Shown: positions 9,562 through 17,864 of the stretch, piece by piece
Numbering within the stretch: the stretch's first letter is position 1
How the letters are laid out: each line of letters starts with the position of its first letter
From: Neorhizobium galegae
GTDB taxonomy: Bacteria > Pseudomonadota > Alphaproteobacteria > Rhizobiales > Rhizobiaceae
Direction of reading: 5' to 3'
DNA: 64,000 bases
Assembly (NCBI RefSeq): GCF_021391675.1
Contig: NZ_CP090096.1
Location: 558,001-622,000 of the forward strand
Notes under the pieces: model-generated
The model's input: the letters and a program-made list of their open reading frames with translations, nothing else
The model's database searches: none
What the model was told of the DNA's origin: nothing
Program-made: the position numbers and the translations under genes

Positions 9562-10971
9562 ATGAACGCGGTGACGGCGCAAAGAGCCTCTCAAGTGGGC
9601 GAGGAGCGAAAACCACTTCGGATATTGTCCGAGTGGGCGGCCGGTGCCTGCAACTTCAGTCCGCTTGCCTACCGTCGCGGTGAAGACGCGTTCTCGGATA
9701 TCACTGCGTGTATGATCGCCGGAATGAATGACGTTTCGACCCGTTCCGTCGTCAACGTGATAGCGGAAGATGGCCTGGGGCAATGCTTCGCGTTTGGAGC
9801 ATCCGGCAGAGTGAGCGCGCCCTGGGCGGCCCTGATCAATGGAACCGCGGCGCATGCGCTTGATTTCGACGACAATTTTGCGCCCGCCTTTACCCATGCG
9901 ACGGCGGTCCTCGCTCCCGCGCTTTTATCTCTGGTGAATGGTCGCAGGATCGATGGGACCGCGCTTATCGACGCATTCATCGTCGGGCTGGAACTCCAGG
10001 GGCGCATTGGCCGCCTCATGCAGCCTGCTCACTACGAGCGCGGCTGGCATTCCACCTCGACGATCGGAGCTATCGGCACTGCCGGAGCTTGCGCGCGGCT
10101 GCTTGGCGCCACTCCGGACCAGGTGCTCGCAGCAATGAGCGCGGCAACCAGCATGGCTGCCGGTTCGAAGCTGCAATTCGGTTCCATGATAAAGCCGATC
10201 CATGCCGGGCTTGCCGCGAAGAATGCCGTTCTTGCGGCTCGGTTCGCCATGGCGGGTATCAGCGCAAATGACGACCCTCTTGTTGGCGACTGGGGTTTTG
10301 CGGCGATGACCGGGGCGGGCAACATCGGTGGCGAAGTCATGATCGAGGGTCTCGATGAGACGCTGGAAATCGAGACGAGCGGTTTGCTCGCAAAGCGTTT
10401 TCCTTGCTGCGGGGCGGTCCATCGTAGCGTGGATGCCTTGGAAGTCCTGCAGAGAGAGCCGGGCTTTTCGCTGGAGGCGATCGACCGGATCGAGACGTCT
10501 CTGCCCGAGATGGCAAAACGGAACCTTCGCTTCGACTGTCCCGCCGATGAAATGGAAGCGCGGTTCAGCGGCACCTATTGCATGGCGCGAATGCTGGTCG
10601 ACGGAGGGCTGGAACTCAAGCATTTCACGCCGGAAAGCGTGCGGGATGAGCGGATTGCCGCGTGGCTGTCTCGCATCCGCCTGATCGCTTACGACAATGC
10701 TCTGATGGTCGACGGCGCGAATTTCGAGGCGACCACACGGGTCTATCTGAAGGACGGCGGGGTCATGGAGGCGACGGTCAGCCATCCGAAAGGTTCGCCG
10801 GAGAACCCGCTGAACGAGGACGATCTGCGGGCAAAATTTCAGACCTGCTGTGCCTGGAGCGGCCACGCGGCAGCGGCCGAACCGCTTTTCGAACTCGCCA
10901 GGGCGTTGGGAGCGGCAATCGACGTCGGTGAAGTCATGGCGGGGTTCGAAAGGACCCTGCGCATCCAATAA
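9562..10971 (+). CDS. MmgE/PrpD family protein, locus A
   Basis: I prefer ATG 9562, with GGGA seven bases upstream; ATG 9550 and an earlier in-frame start at 9493 are alternatives. The 469-residue protein carries family hallmarks NGTAAHALDFDDNF (about 93-106), GWHSTSTIGAIGTA (about 160-174), KPIHAGLAAKNAVLAARF and a C-terminal lid. The family includes 2-methylcitrate dehydratase (PrpD), aconitate decarboxylase and many members of unknown activity. No other methylcitrate-cycle gene is nearby; it leads an operon for a peptide-type ABC importer. Propionate metabolism is therefore unlikely and the reaction is open. It closely resembles the locus C copy at 42052. Confidence 0.9.
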   Translation: MNAVTAQRASQVGEERKPLRILSEWAAGACNFSPLAYRRGEDAFSDITACMIAGMNDVSTRSVVNVIAEDGLGQCFAFGASGRVSAPWAALINGTAAHALDFDDNFAPAFTHATAVLAPALLSLVNGRRIDGTALIDAFIVGLELQGRIGRLMQPAHYERGWHSTSTIGAIGTAGACARLLGATPDQVLAAMSAATSMAAGSKLQFGSMIKPIHAGLAAKNAVLAARFAMAGISANDDPLVGDWGFAAMTGAGNIGGEVMIEGLDETLEIETSGLLAKRFPCCGAVHRSVDALEVLQREPGFSLEAIDRIETSLPEMAKRNLRFDCPADEMEARFSGTYCMARMLVDGGLELKHFTPESVRDERIAAWLSRIRLIAYDNALMVDGANFEATTRVYLKDGGVMEATVSHPKGSPENPLNEDDLRAKFQTCCAWSGHAAAAEPLFELARALGAAIDVGEVMAGFERTLRIQ

Positions 10972-11005
10972 CCTGCCCATCCGGGCCAATCGGTAAAAAG
11001 GGAAC

Positions 11006-11033
11006 GTCTTCGAAGAAATACAAATACGAAGAC
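11006..11033. other. Stem-loop before the locus A solute-binding-protein gene
   Basis: Seven-base arms GTCTTCG and CGAAGAC enclose a 14-base loop, 17 bases before the solute-binding-protein start. It lies in the leader of the intercistronic gap; the role is not known. Confidence 0.35.
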
Positions 11034-11050
11034 AGAAATGGAGTGAAATC

Positions 11051-12631
11051 ATGAATTTCGTGAAAACCAGGCTGGCCGCTTCGGCCGCTTTCCTTCTTGT
11101 GGGTGCATTGTCTCTTTCTGCCGCGGATCTGAAGATCGGCGTCAAATCGGAGCCGTCTTCGCTCGATCCCCAGTTCCACGTTCTCGTGCCGAACATGCAG
11201 GTGACCTTCGCCATGTTCGATCCGCTTGTAATGATGGACCCGAAGCTGGTGCCCAAGCCGGCGCTGGCCGAGAACTGGAAGGCGACCAGCGATACTGTCT
11301 GGGAATTCGCGTTGCGGAAGGATGCAAAGTTCTCAGACGGCTCGCCGCTGACCGCCGATGACGTGGTTTTCACCTTCGATCGCATTCCCAAGGTTCCGAA
11401 CAGCCCGACGGCTTTCACGCTGTTCACCCGTCAGATCGCCAAGGTCGAGGCAGCAGATGCGCACACGGTGCGCATCACCACAAAGCAGCCTTATCCCCTG
11501 CTGGTCACTGATATTGCCAACCTGCCGATCCTCTCGAAGGCGGCAGCATCCGGCCCGGCTCCGGAAGGCAAGACGACCGTCGAGTTCAACCGCGGCGAAG
11601 GACTTGTCGGCACCGGCCCGTTCAAGTTCGTTTCCTGGCAAAAGGGCGCAGATCTGATTCTGGAGCGCAATCCGAACTATTGGGGCAAGCCCGCGGCATG
11701 GGACAAGGTGATCTATCGCCCGATGACCAATCCGGCGGCCCGCGCCGCTGCCCTCCTGTCCGGCGACATCGACATGATGGAAGACCCGCCGACAACGGAC
11801 CTGGAGCAGTTCAAGACGAACCCCAAGCTGTCGGTCGCGGAAGCCCCCGGTACGCGTATCGTCTACATCGCCCTGGACCAGAAGGGCGAACCAAGCCCCG
11901 GCATTCCCGGCCAGGGCAACAAGAACCCGCTGATGGACAAGCGGGTCCGCGAAGCGCTTTCGCTGTCCATCGATCGCAAGGCAATCGCCGAACGGGTGAT
12001 GGGCGGCGTCGCCGTCGCCACGGGAGACCTGCTACCCGAGCCGATGTTCGGCGCGGTCAAGGCACGCCAGGCCGCACCGGTGGTCGACACTGCCAAGGCC
12101 AAGGCCCTGCTTGCGGAAGCCGGCTATCCCAACGGCTTCCAGATCACGCTCGGCACTCCGAACGGCCGCTATGTCAACGACGCCCGCGTCGCCCAGACGA
12201 TTGCCGCCATGTGGACGCGTGCCGGCGTCAAGGCCGAAGTCGCCGCCGCCGCTCCGCCGGTGTTCTTCAAGAGCCGCGACAATTTCGAATACAGCGCTTA
12301 TCTCGCCGCCTGGGGCAATTCCACCGGGGAGATGTCCACGACGCTGCGGTCGCTGGTCGGAACCCGCGAGCCGTCCAAGGGGTCGGGCACGTCGAACGGC
12401 GGGCGTTATTCCAATCCTGAACTCGACGCGCTTCTCGACAAGGCATCCGCCACGATGGACGACAAAGCCCGCAAGGAGCTGCTGCAGAAGGCCGACGAGA
12501 TGGTTCTGTCCGACTACGGTATCATTCCGGTACATTTCGAAGTGCCGGTCTGGGCGCTGCGCAAGGGCCTGACCTACGCTGCCCGCGCCGATCAGTATAC
12601 CCTGCCTCAGGACGTCGCGTCCGCGAAGTAA
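11051..12631 (+). CDS. ABC transporter substrate-binding protein, family 5 (peptide type), locus A
   Basis: The start has a GGAGTG ribosome-binding site. A Sec signal peptide (residues 1-24, core FLLVGALSLS) precedes a mature domain typical of DppA/OppA-type proteins: SEPSSLDPQFHVL near the N-terminus, FDPLVMMDPKLVPKPALAENW, and RVREALSLSIDRKAI near residue 300. The product is 526 residues, normal for family 5. It delivers a solute, probably a di- or oligopeptide or another amide, to the permeases that follow. The mature protein has no N-terminal lipobox cysteine, so it should be soluble in the periplasm. Confidence 0.93.
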   Translation: MNFVKTRLAASAAFLLVGALSLSAADLKIGVKSEPSSLDPQFHVLVPNMQVTFAMFDPLVMMDPKLVPKPALAENWKATSDTVWEFALRKDAKFSDGSPLTADDVVFTFDRIPKVPNSPTAFTLFTRQIAKVEAADAHTVRITTKQPYPLLVTDIANLPILSKAAASGPAPEGKTTVEFNRGEGLVGTGPFKFVSWQKGADLILERNPNYWGKPAAWDKVIYRPMTNPAARAAALLSGDIDMMEDPPTTDLEQFKTNPKLSVAEAPGTRIVYIALDQKGEPSPGIPGQGNKNPLMDKRVREALSLSIDRKAIAERVMGGVAVATGDLLPEPMFGAVKARQAAPVVDTAKAKALLAEAGYPNGFQITLGTPNGRYVNDARVAQTIAAMWTRAGVKAEVAAAAPPVFFKSRDNFEYSAYLAAWGNSTGEMSTTLRSLVGTREPSKGSGTSNGGRYSNPELDALLDKASATMDDKARKELLQKADEMVLSDYGIIPVHFEVPVWALRKGLTYAARADQYTLPQDVASAK

Positions 12632-12638
12632 ATCAAGT

Positions 12639-12673
12639 TTCCGGCCTGCGTCGCGATGCGCAGCGGGCCGGAA
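12639..12673 (+). other. Intercistronic hairpin after the solute-binding-protein gene
   Basis: Eight-base perfect arms TTCCGGCC and GGCCGGAA enclose an inner stem (TGCG/CGCA), starting eight bases after the stop codon. There is no T-tract. In ABC operons such structures often protect the binding-protein mRNA and reduce read-through to the permeases; that role is inferred. Confidence 0.55.
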
Positions 12674-12695
12674 CACGCGAAAGAAGGACAGGCAA

Positions 12696-13670
12696 GTGCC
12701 CGTTTTTATTATCAACCGACTGTTTCAGGCATTCGGCGTGATCCTTGTCATGTCGGTACTGGTCTTTGTCGGCCTTTACCTGATCGGTGATCCGACTTCG
12801 ATGCTGGTCAGCCCCGAGGCAACGGAGATCGAACGTCAGGCGCTGCGCAAGGCGCTCGGCCTCGATCAATCGATATGGGTTCAATACCTGACGTTTCTTG
12901 GAAATGCCGCGCAGGGTGATTTCGGTCGCAGCTTTCTCACCGGTCAGCCGGCGCTGCAGCTGATCATCGAGCGCATGCCCGCGACCGTCGAACTCGTGAT
13001 CGTTGCCATGACGTTTTCCGTCCTTGTCGGCGTTCCGCTGGGCATCCTGGCCGGGTTGCGGCCGAAGGCCCCGTCCAGCAAGGCGATCATGACGGGCTCG
13101 ATTCTCGGCTTCAGCCTGCCGAATTTCTGGATCGGCCTCATGCTGATCATGCTGTTTGCGGTCTATCTCGGTGTCCTGCCGGCCTCGGCACGCGGCGAAA
13201 CCGTCAATATCGGCCCGGTCGCCCTCAGCATATTGACGATCGACGGTTGGCAGCATCTGGCGCTGCCGGCGCTCACGCTCGGTCTGGCCAAGGCCGCGCT
13301 GATGATCCGCGTCACCAGAGCTGCCACCCGCGAAGTCCTGCCGATGGATTACATCAAATTTGCCCGCGCCAAGGGACTGCGCCCCTCTCGCATTCTCAAC
13401 GTCCACCTGCTGAAGAACATCCTCATCCCGATCATCACTGTCGCAGGGCTGGAATTCGGCCAGGCCATCGCGTTTGCGGTGGTCACCGAGAGCGTCTTCT
13501 CCTGGCCCGGGATGGGCAAGCTGCTGATCGATTCCATCATCACCCTCGATCGTCCCGTGGTCGTCGCCTACCTGATCATGATGGTGTTTTTCCTGGTGAT
13601 CCTGAACCTCGTCGTCGACATTCTCTACATGACGATCGACCCGAGTGCCCGCGAAAAGGTGCGCGACTGA
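12696..13670 (+). CDS. ABC transporter permease (DppB-like), locus A
   Basis: It starts with GTG at 12696 behind an AAGGA site. The 324-residue membrane protein has the DppB layout: N-terminal membrane segment, an exported loop (SIWVQYLTFLGNAAQGDFGRS), and a core with the EAA loop near TREVLPMDYIKFARAKGLRP. The C-terminus contains SVFSWPGMGKLLIDSI, characteristic of this permease class. Its stop overlaps the next start (TGATG at 13668-13672), indicating translational coupling. Confidence 0.93.
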   Translation: MPVFIINRLFQAFGVILVMSVLVFVGLYLIGDPTSMLVSPEATEIERQALRKALGLDQSIWVQYLTFLGNAAQGDFGRSFLTGQPALQLIIERMPATVELVIVAMTFSVLVGVPLGILAGLRPKAPSSKAIMTGSILGFSLPNFWIGLMLIMLFAVYLGVLPASARGETVNIGPVALSILTIDGWQHLALPALTLGLAKAALMIRVTRAATREVLPMDYIKFARAKGLRPSRILNVHLLKNILIPIITVAGLEFGQAIAFAVVTESVFSWPGMGKLLIDSIITLDRPVVVAYLIMMVFFLVILNLVVDILYMTIDPSAREKVRD

Positions 13671-14584
13671 TGAGCACGCCAACCACCGTTTTACCCACGA
13701 CAACCGTCGAGGAATCGCCCTTCCGCCGCTTTGTGGTCCAGTTCAGGGAAAACAAACTGGCTATGGCGGGACTGATCCTGATGATTCTGCTTGCGATTCC
13801 CGCCTTTGGGGCGCCGTGGATCGCGCCTCAGAACCCCTATGATATCGGTGCGCTTGATATTCTGGATTCGCAGATGCCGCCAGGCAGTGTCGCCGAGGTC
13901 AGCGGCATCACCCACTGGCTCGGCACTGACAGCCAGGCGCGCGACGTCCTCTCCGCCGTTCTCTACGGCATGCGGACGAGCCTGCTGGTTGCCTTCCTGT
14001 CCGTCACGGTCTCCCTTCTGATCGGCTCGACGGTCGGCCTCTGCGCGGCCTATTTCGGCGGCTGGCTGGACGCCCTGCTGATGCGCATCGTCGACATCCA
14101 GCTTTCCTTCCCGGCGATCCTCGTGGCGTTGGTCATGCTTTCGGTCCTCGGCCAGGGACTGGACAAGGTGATCATCGCGCTGATCATCGTGCAATGGGCC
14201 TATTTTGCCCGGACCGTCCGAGGCACCGCCCTTGTGGAGCGTAACCGCGAATACATTCTCGCGGCCCGCTGTCTTTCGCTCGGTTGGCGGCGCATCATTG
14301 CCCGCCACCTCCTGCCGAACTGTCTTCCGCCGCTGATCGTCATCGCAACGATCGATCTTGCGAACGCCATCGCACTGGAGGCGACCCTTTCCTTCCTCGG
14401 CGTCGGCGTTCCGGTCACCCAGCCGTCGCTCGGCATGCTGATCGCCAACGGTTTCGAATTCATGCTGTCCGGTCAGTACTGGATCTCGTTCTTTCCGGGT
14501 ATCGCGCTCGCTCTCGCCATCGTCGGCATCAATCTCGTGGGAGATCACCTTCGCGACATTCTCAACCCGAGGAATGCCCTGTGA
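13670..14584 (+). CDS. ABC transporter permease (DppC-like), locus A
   Basis: The 304-residue start at 13670 overlaps the stop of the preceding permease. The protein shows the DppC pattern: a cytoplasmic N-terminus, HWLGTDSQARDVLSAVLYGMR after the first membrane segment, AYFGGWLDALLMRIVDIQLSFP, and the EAA loop NREYILAARCLSLGW. The C-terminus has EATLSFLGVGVPVTQPSLG. It pairs with the DppB-like subunit to form the channel. The stop overlaps the ATPase start. Confidence 0.93.
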   Translation: MSTPTTVLPTTTVEESPFRRFVVQFRENKLAMAGLILMILLAIPAFGAPWIAPQNPYDIGALDILDSQMPPGSVAEVSGITHWLGTDSQARDVLSAVLYGMRTSLLVAFLSVTVSLLIGSTVGLCAAYFGGWLDALLMRIVDIQLSFPAILVALVMLSVLGQGLDKVIIALIIVQWAYFARTVRGTALVERNREYILAARCLSLGWRRIIARHLLPNCLPPLIVIATIDLANAIALEATLSFLGVGVPVTQPSLGMLIANGFEFMLSGQYWISFFPGIALALAIVGINLVGDHLRDILNPRNAL

Positions 14585-15582
14585 TGGACGTGAGCAGCAT
14601 GCAAGCAACGGCGACGACCAGACAGCCGCTGCTCTCGATCAAGGGGCTGAGAACTCATTTCGCCACGAGAGCAGGCGTCGTGAAAGCGGTCGATGGGGTC
14701 GATATCGAACTCGGTCGTGGCGAGATCCTGGGGCTTGTCGGCGAGTCCGGTTCCGGCAAGTCGATCACCGGCTTCTCCATTCTGGGTCTGATCGATCCGC
14801 CCGGCCGCATCGTGGACGGCAGCATAGACTATGACGGCCTCGACCTCGTTTCGATGGGCGAGGAGGCACGCCGGCAATTGCGCGGCAATGACATCGCGAT
14901 GATCTTCCAGGATCCGTCGATGACCCTCAATCCGGTTCTACGCATCGACACGCAGTTGATCGAAACGGTCCAGGCCCATGCCCAGGTCAGCACGGCTGAA
15001 GCCCGGCGGCGGGCCAGGGATACCCTCGTGCAGGTCGGCATTCCGTCTCCCGATGAACGCCTGAAAGCCTATCCTTACGAACTTTCTGGCGGCATGCGGC
15101 AGCGTATCGCCATCGCCATCGCTCTCATCAACAAGCCGAAGCTCATCATCGCGGACGAGCCGACGACCGCGCTCGACGTGTCGATCCAGGGTCAGATCAT
15201 CTATGAGGTGAAGCAGCTTTGCCGCAAGACCGGCACGGCGCTCATCTGGATCACCCACGACCTCGCTGTCGTTGCCGGTCTCGCCGACCGTATCTCGGTC
15301 ATGTATGCCGGCCGCATCGTCGAGACGGGTACCACCGCGGACGTGATCGAGAGGCCTCTGCACCCCTACACACAAGGGCTGATCGACTCCGTTCCTTCGC
15401 ATGCCACGCGTGGCCACAGACTTCACCAGATCAAGGGCATGACGCCGTCGCTGCTCAACCTGCCGCAGGGTTGCGCTTTTCGCGAACGGTGCGAAAGGGC
15501 GACGCCCGAATGTCTGGTCGCACCCGAACCTACCCTGTTGCCGGGCGGGAAGTCGGTGCGCTGCTGGAATCCAGCCCTATGA
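14584..15582 (+). CDS. ABC transporter ATP-binding protein (DppD-like), locus A
   Basis: ATG 14584 overlaps the upstream stop. The 332 residues include Walker A GESGSGKS, Q-loop MIFQDP, signature LSGGMRQRIAIAIAL, and Walker B LIIADEPTTALD. A C-terminal oligopeptide-transporter extension carries GCAFRERCERATPEC, the cysteine-rich segment that binds an iron-sulfur cluster in some relatives. One of two ATPases for the importer; its stop overlaps the next start. Confidence 0.93.
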   Translation: MDVSSMQATATTRQPLLSIKGLRTHFATRAGVVKAVDGVDIELGRGEILGLVGESGSGKSITGFSILGLIDPPGRIVDGSIDYDGLDLVSMGEEARRQLRGNDIAMIFQDPSMTLNPVLRIDTQLIETVQAHAQVSTAEARRRARDTLVQVGIPSPDERLKAYPYELSGGMRQRIAIAIALINKPKLIIADEPTTALDVSIQGQIIYEVKQLCRKTGTALIWITHDLAVVAGLADRISVMYAGRIVETGTTADVIERPLHPYTQGLIDSVPSHATRGHRLHQIKGMTPSLLNLPQGCAFRERCERATPECLVAPEPTLLPGGKSVRCWNPAL

Positions 15583-16607
15583 GACAGGACATGACGACAG
15601 AAAAAAGCCAGCAGGAACCGATGCTGGAACTCCGTTCCCTCGCCAAGACGTTCACCAAGCCGGTCGGCGTGGCCGGGCACATCGCCAACCTCTTTGGCGC
15701 CGGGGTCAAGAGGATCGACGTGCGCGCCGTTGCAGGCATCGATCTTTCCGTGAGAAGGGGAGAGGTCGTCGGGATCGTCGGCGAGTCCGGCTGCGGCAAG
15801 TCCACCGTAGCTCGGATGATCGCCGGCATCAGCAGTATCAGCGCCGGCACCATCAGCTACAAAGGGGTTTCGTCCGCGACGATGACGCCCGAACAGCGCC
15901 GGGATTTTGCGCTCAGCGTCCAGATGATTTTTCAGGACCCGTTCGCCTCACTTAATCCGCGCATGCGCGTGGTCGATATCATCGGTGAAGCGCCGGTCGC
16001 CCACGGGTTGATCCGCAAGGCCGAGCAGCGGGCCTACGTCGTCGACCTCATGGAAAAGGTCGGGCTTTCCGGTGCCTATGCCAACCGCTATCCACACCAG
16101 TTTTCCGGAGGTCAGCGGCAGCGCATCGGCATTGCCCGCGCTCTTGCGGTCAAGCCATCGTTGATCATCTGCGATGAGGCGGTCGCCGCGCTCGATGTCT
16201 CGATCCAGGCGCAGGTGCTGAACCTCTTCATGGATCTGCGTGACGAGCTGGACCTGACCTATCTGTTCATTTCGCACAATCTCGGCGTGGTCGAACATAT
16301 CTCCGACCGGGTGGTCATCATGTATCTCGGCCGGGTGGTGGAAATCGCGCCGACCGAAGAACTGTTTTCTACTCCCAACCATCCCTATACGCAGCTGTTG
16401 CTGGAGCAGTTGCCGGTGCTCGAAGCCGGCGAACGCGACTACAAGCCGATCCAGGGCGAGCTTCCATCGCCGCTCGATCCTCCGTCGGGTTGTCCGTTCC
16501 ATCCGCGCTGCCCGAGCGCAATGGATCGCTGCAAGCGAGACATTCCCGAACTCAAAGCGATCGGCCCTGGGCGCCTTTCAGCCTGTCATCTCAACGAAGC
16601 GGCCTGA
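15579..16607 (+). CDS. ABC transporter ATP-binding protein (DppF-like), locus A
   Basis: The start at 15579 (MRQDMTTEK) overlaps the upstream stop by four bases; ATG 15591 is also possible. The 342-residue protein has Walker A GESGCGKS, signature FSGGQRQRIGIARAL, Walker B LIICDEAVAALDVS (the DEAV variant common in DppF subunits), and the C-terminal motif GCPFHPRCPSAMDRC. It forms the heterodimeric motor with the preceding ATPase. Confidence 0.93.
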   Translation: MRQDMTTEKSQQEPMLELRSLAKTFTKPVGVAGHIANLFGAGVKRIDVRAVAGIDLSVRRGEVVGIVGESGCGKSTVARMIAGISSISAGTISYKGVSSATMTPEQRRDFALSVQMIFQDPFASLNPRMRVVDIIGEAPVAHGLIRKAEQRAYVVDLMEKVGLSGAYANRYPHQFSGGQRQRIGIARALAVKPSLIICDEAVAALDVSIQAQVLNLFMDLRDELDLTYLFISHNLGVVEHISDRVVIMYLGRVVEIAPTEELFSTPNHPYTQLLLEQLPVLEAGERDYKPIQGELPSPLDPPSGCPFHPRCPSAMDRCKRDIPELKAIGPGRLSACHLNEAA

Positions 16608-16609
16608 CC

Positions 16610-17857
16610 ATGCAAACCTTCAAAACCGCCCCGCTCGCCGGAGACACTGCGATCCCGGCGCTCCTCGCCAGCGCGTCTTTTCGCGCTGTGATAAACTCTC
16701 TCGCCCAGACGCATGAGCGTTTCATCAGCGAGCTAGTGACGCTCACCGAAATTCCGGCGCCCCCCTTCAAGGAAGAGGCTCGTGGGCAGGCATACCGGGA
16801 CATGCTCGAAGCTGCCGGGCTGGAGGACGTCGCGATCGATTCCATCGGCAATGTCATGGGAGTTCGCCGGGGCAACACTTCGGGCGGTCGCATGATCGCG
16901 GTTTCCGCTCACCTCGATACCGTGTTTCCCGAGGGTACCGATGTTGCCGTCCGGCGCGATGGCTTTCATCTTTCCGCGCCGGGCGTGGGCGACAACACCC
17001 GTGGCCTTGCCACCATCCTGGCCTATCTCCGCGCTCTCGATTCTGCCGGAATAGAGACTCGGGACGATATTCTTGTTCTGGCGAGCGTTGGCGAGGAAGG
17101 CGAAGGCGATCTACGTGGCATGCGGCACTTCTTTGCCAACAGCGCCTATCGTGACCGCATTGCGGCTCTCGTATGCCTTGATGGTCCGACGCCGGCCAAT
17201 ACCATCGTTTCCGCGGGAACGGGATCGAAGCGCTACCGGGTCACCTTCCGAGGACCGGGCGGCCACAGTTTTGCGGACCATGGAATCGTCAATCCGATGA
17301 TTGCCGCAGCCCGTGCCGTTGTCGAGCTTGGACGCCTGTCCTTGCCGGACGACCCGAAGACCACGTGCAGTTCCACGGTCATCAAGGGTGGCAGTTCCGT
17401 CAATGCCATCCCCGCGGAGGTTTCGCTGATGGTGGACCTGCGTTCCAATTCGGCATCCGAGCTGGCAGATCTCGATACTCGCTTTCGCGAGATCGTGTTG
17501 CAGTCCTGCCATGTCGAGAACGATAGCCGTTCGATCGAGAAGGGCTCAATTGCAGTCGAGATCGTGCTGATCGGCGATCGGCCGGCCGGGGTCACCGCCG
17601 ACGGTGAGCTGACGCGGTCTGCGGCGGCTGCCATCACAGCGATTGGCCAGAGCCCGGTGTTCAGCTCGTTTTCGACGGATGCCAATGTCGCCATGAGCCT
17701 CGGTGTTCCGACCGTTACCCTTTCGTGGGGAGGGAAGGGTGGCGACGCCCATACGCTGAACGAGTGGACGGACGTGGATCCGGCGACGACCCTTCCCGAA
17801 ATGTCCGTCGGACTGGCCGTGCTGCTCGCCTGCGCAGGCACCGATATTCTTAAGTGA
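16610..17857 (+). CDS. M20-family metallopeptidase (PepT-like), locus A
   Basis: The start at 16610 lies two bases after the ATPase stop, so it is in the same operon. The 415-residue protein shows the di-metal site of M20 enzymes: SAHLDTVFPEG (His, Asp), GVGDNTRGLA (bridging Asp), VGEEGEGDLRG (catalytic and ligand Glu) and a final His in GGDAHTLNEW. A dimerisation lid (GPGGHSFADHG) sits between the halves. There is no signal peptide, so it should act in the cytoplasm on the imported substrate, cutting a peptide or N-acyl bond. Confidence 0.9.
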   Translation: MQTFKTAPLAGDTAIPALLASASFRAVINSLAQTHERFISELVTLTEIPAPPFKEEARGQAYRDMLEAAGLEDVAIDSIGNVMGVRRGNTSGGRMIAVSAHLDTVFPEGTDVAVRRDGFHLSAPGVGDNTRGLATILAYLRALDSAGIETRDDILVLASVGEEGEGDLRGMRHFFANSAYRDRIAALVCLDGPTPANTIVSAGTGSKRYRVTFRGPGGHSFADHGIVNPMIAAARAVVELGRLSLPDDPKTTCSSTVIKGGSSVNAIPAEVSLMVDLRSNSASELADLDTRFREIVLQSCHVENDSRSIEKGSIAVEIVLIGDRPAGVTADGELTRSAAAAITAIGQSPVFSSFSTDANVAMSLGVPTVTLSWGGKGGDAHTLNEWTDVDPATTLPEMSVGLAVLLACAGTDILK

Positions 17858-17864
17858 TCGAGGA

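Noticed and set aside
9562..10971. Reading the MmgE/PrpD gene as prpD of the methylcitrate cycle
   Set aside because: No prpB or prpC neighbour at any of the three copies; context is peptide or amino-acid uptake.
9925..11427. Minus-strand 500-residue frame
   Set aside because: Runs antisense through the MmgE/PrpD gene into the solute-binding-protein gene; both sense genes have clear motifs and ribosome-binding sites.
12633..14608. Two long minus-strand frames (356 and 305 residues), rich in His/Asp/Arg
   Set aside because: Antisense shadows of permease genes; hydrophobic codons read backwards give Asp/His/Arg-rich products.
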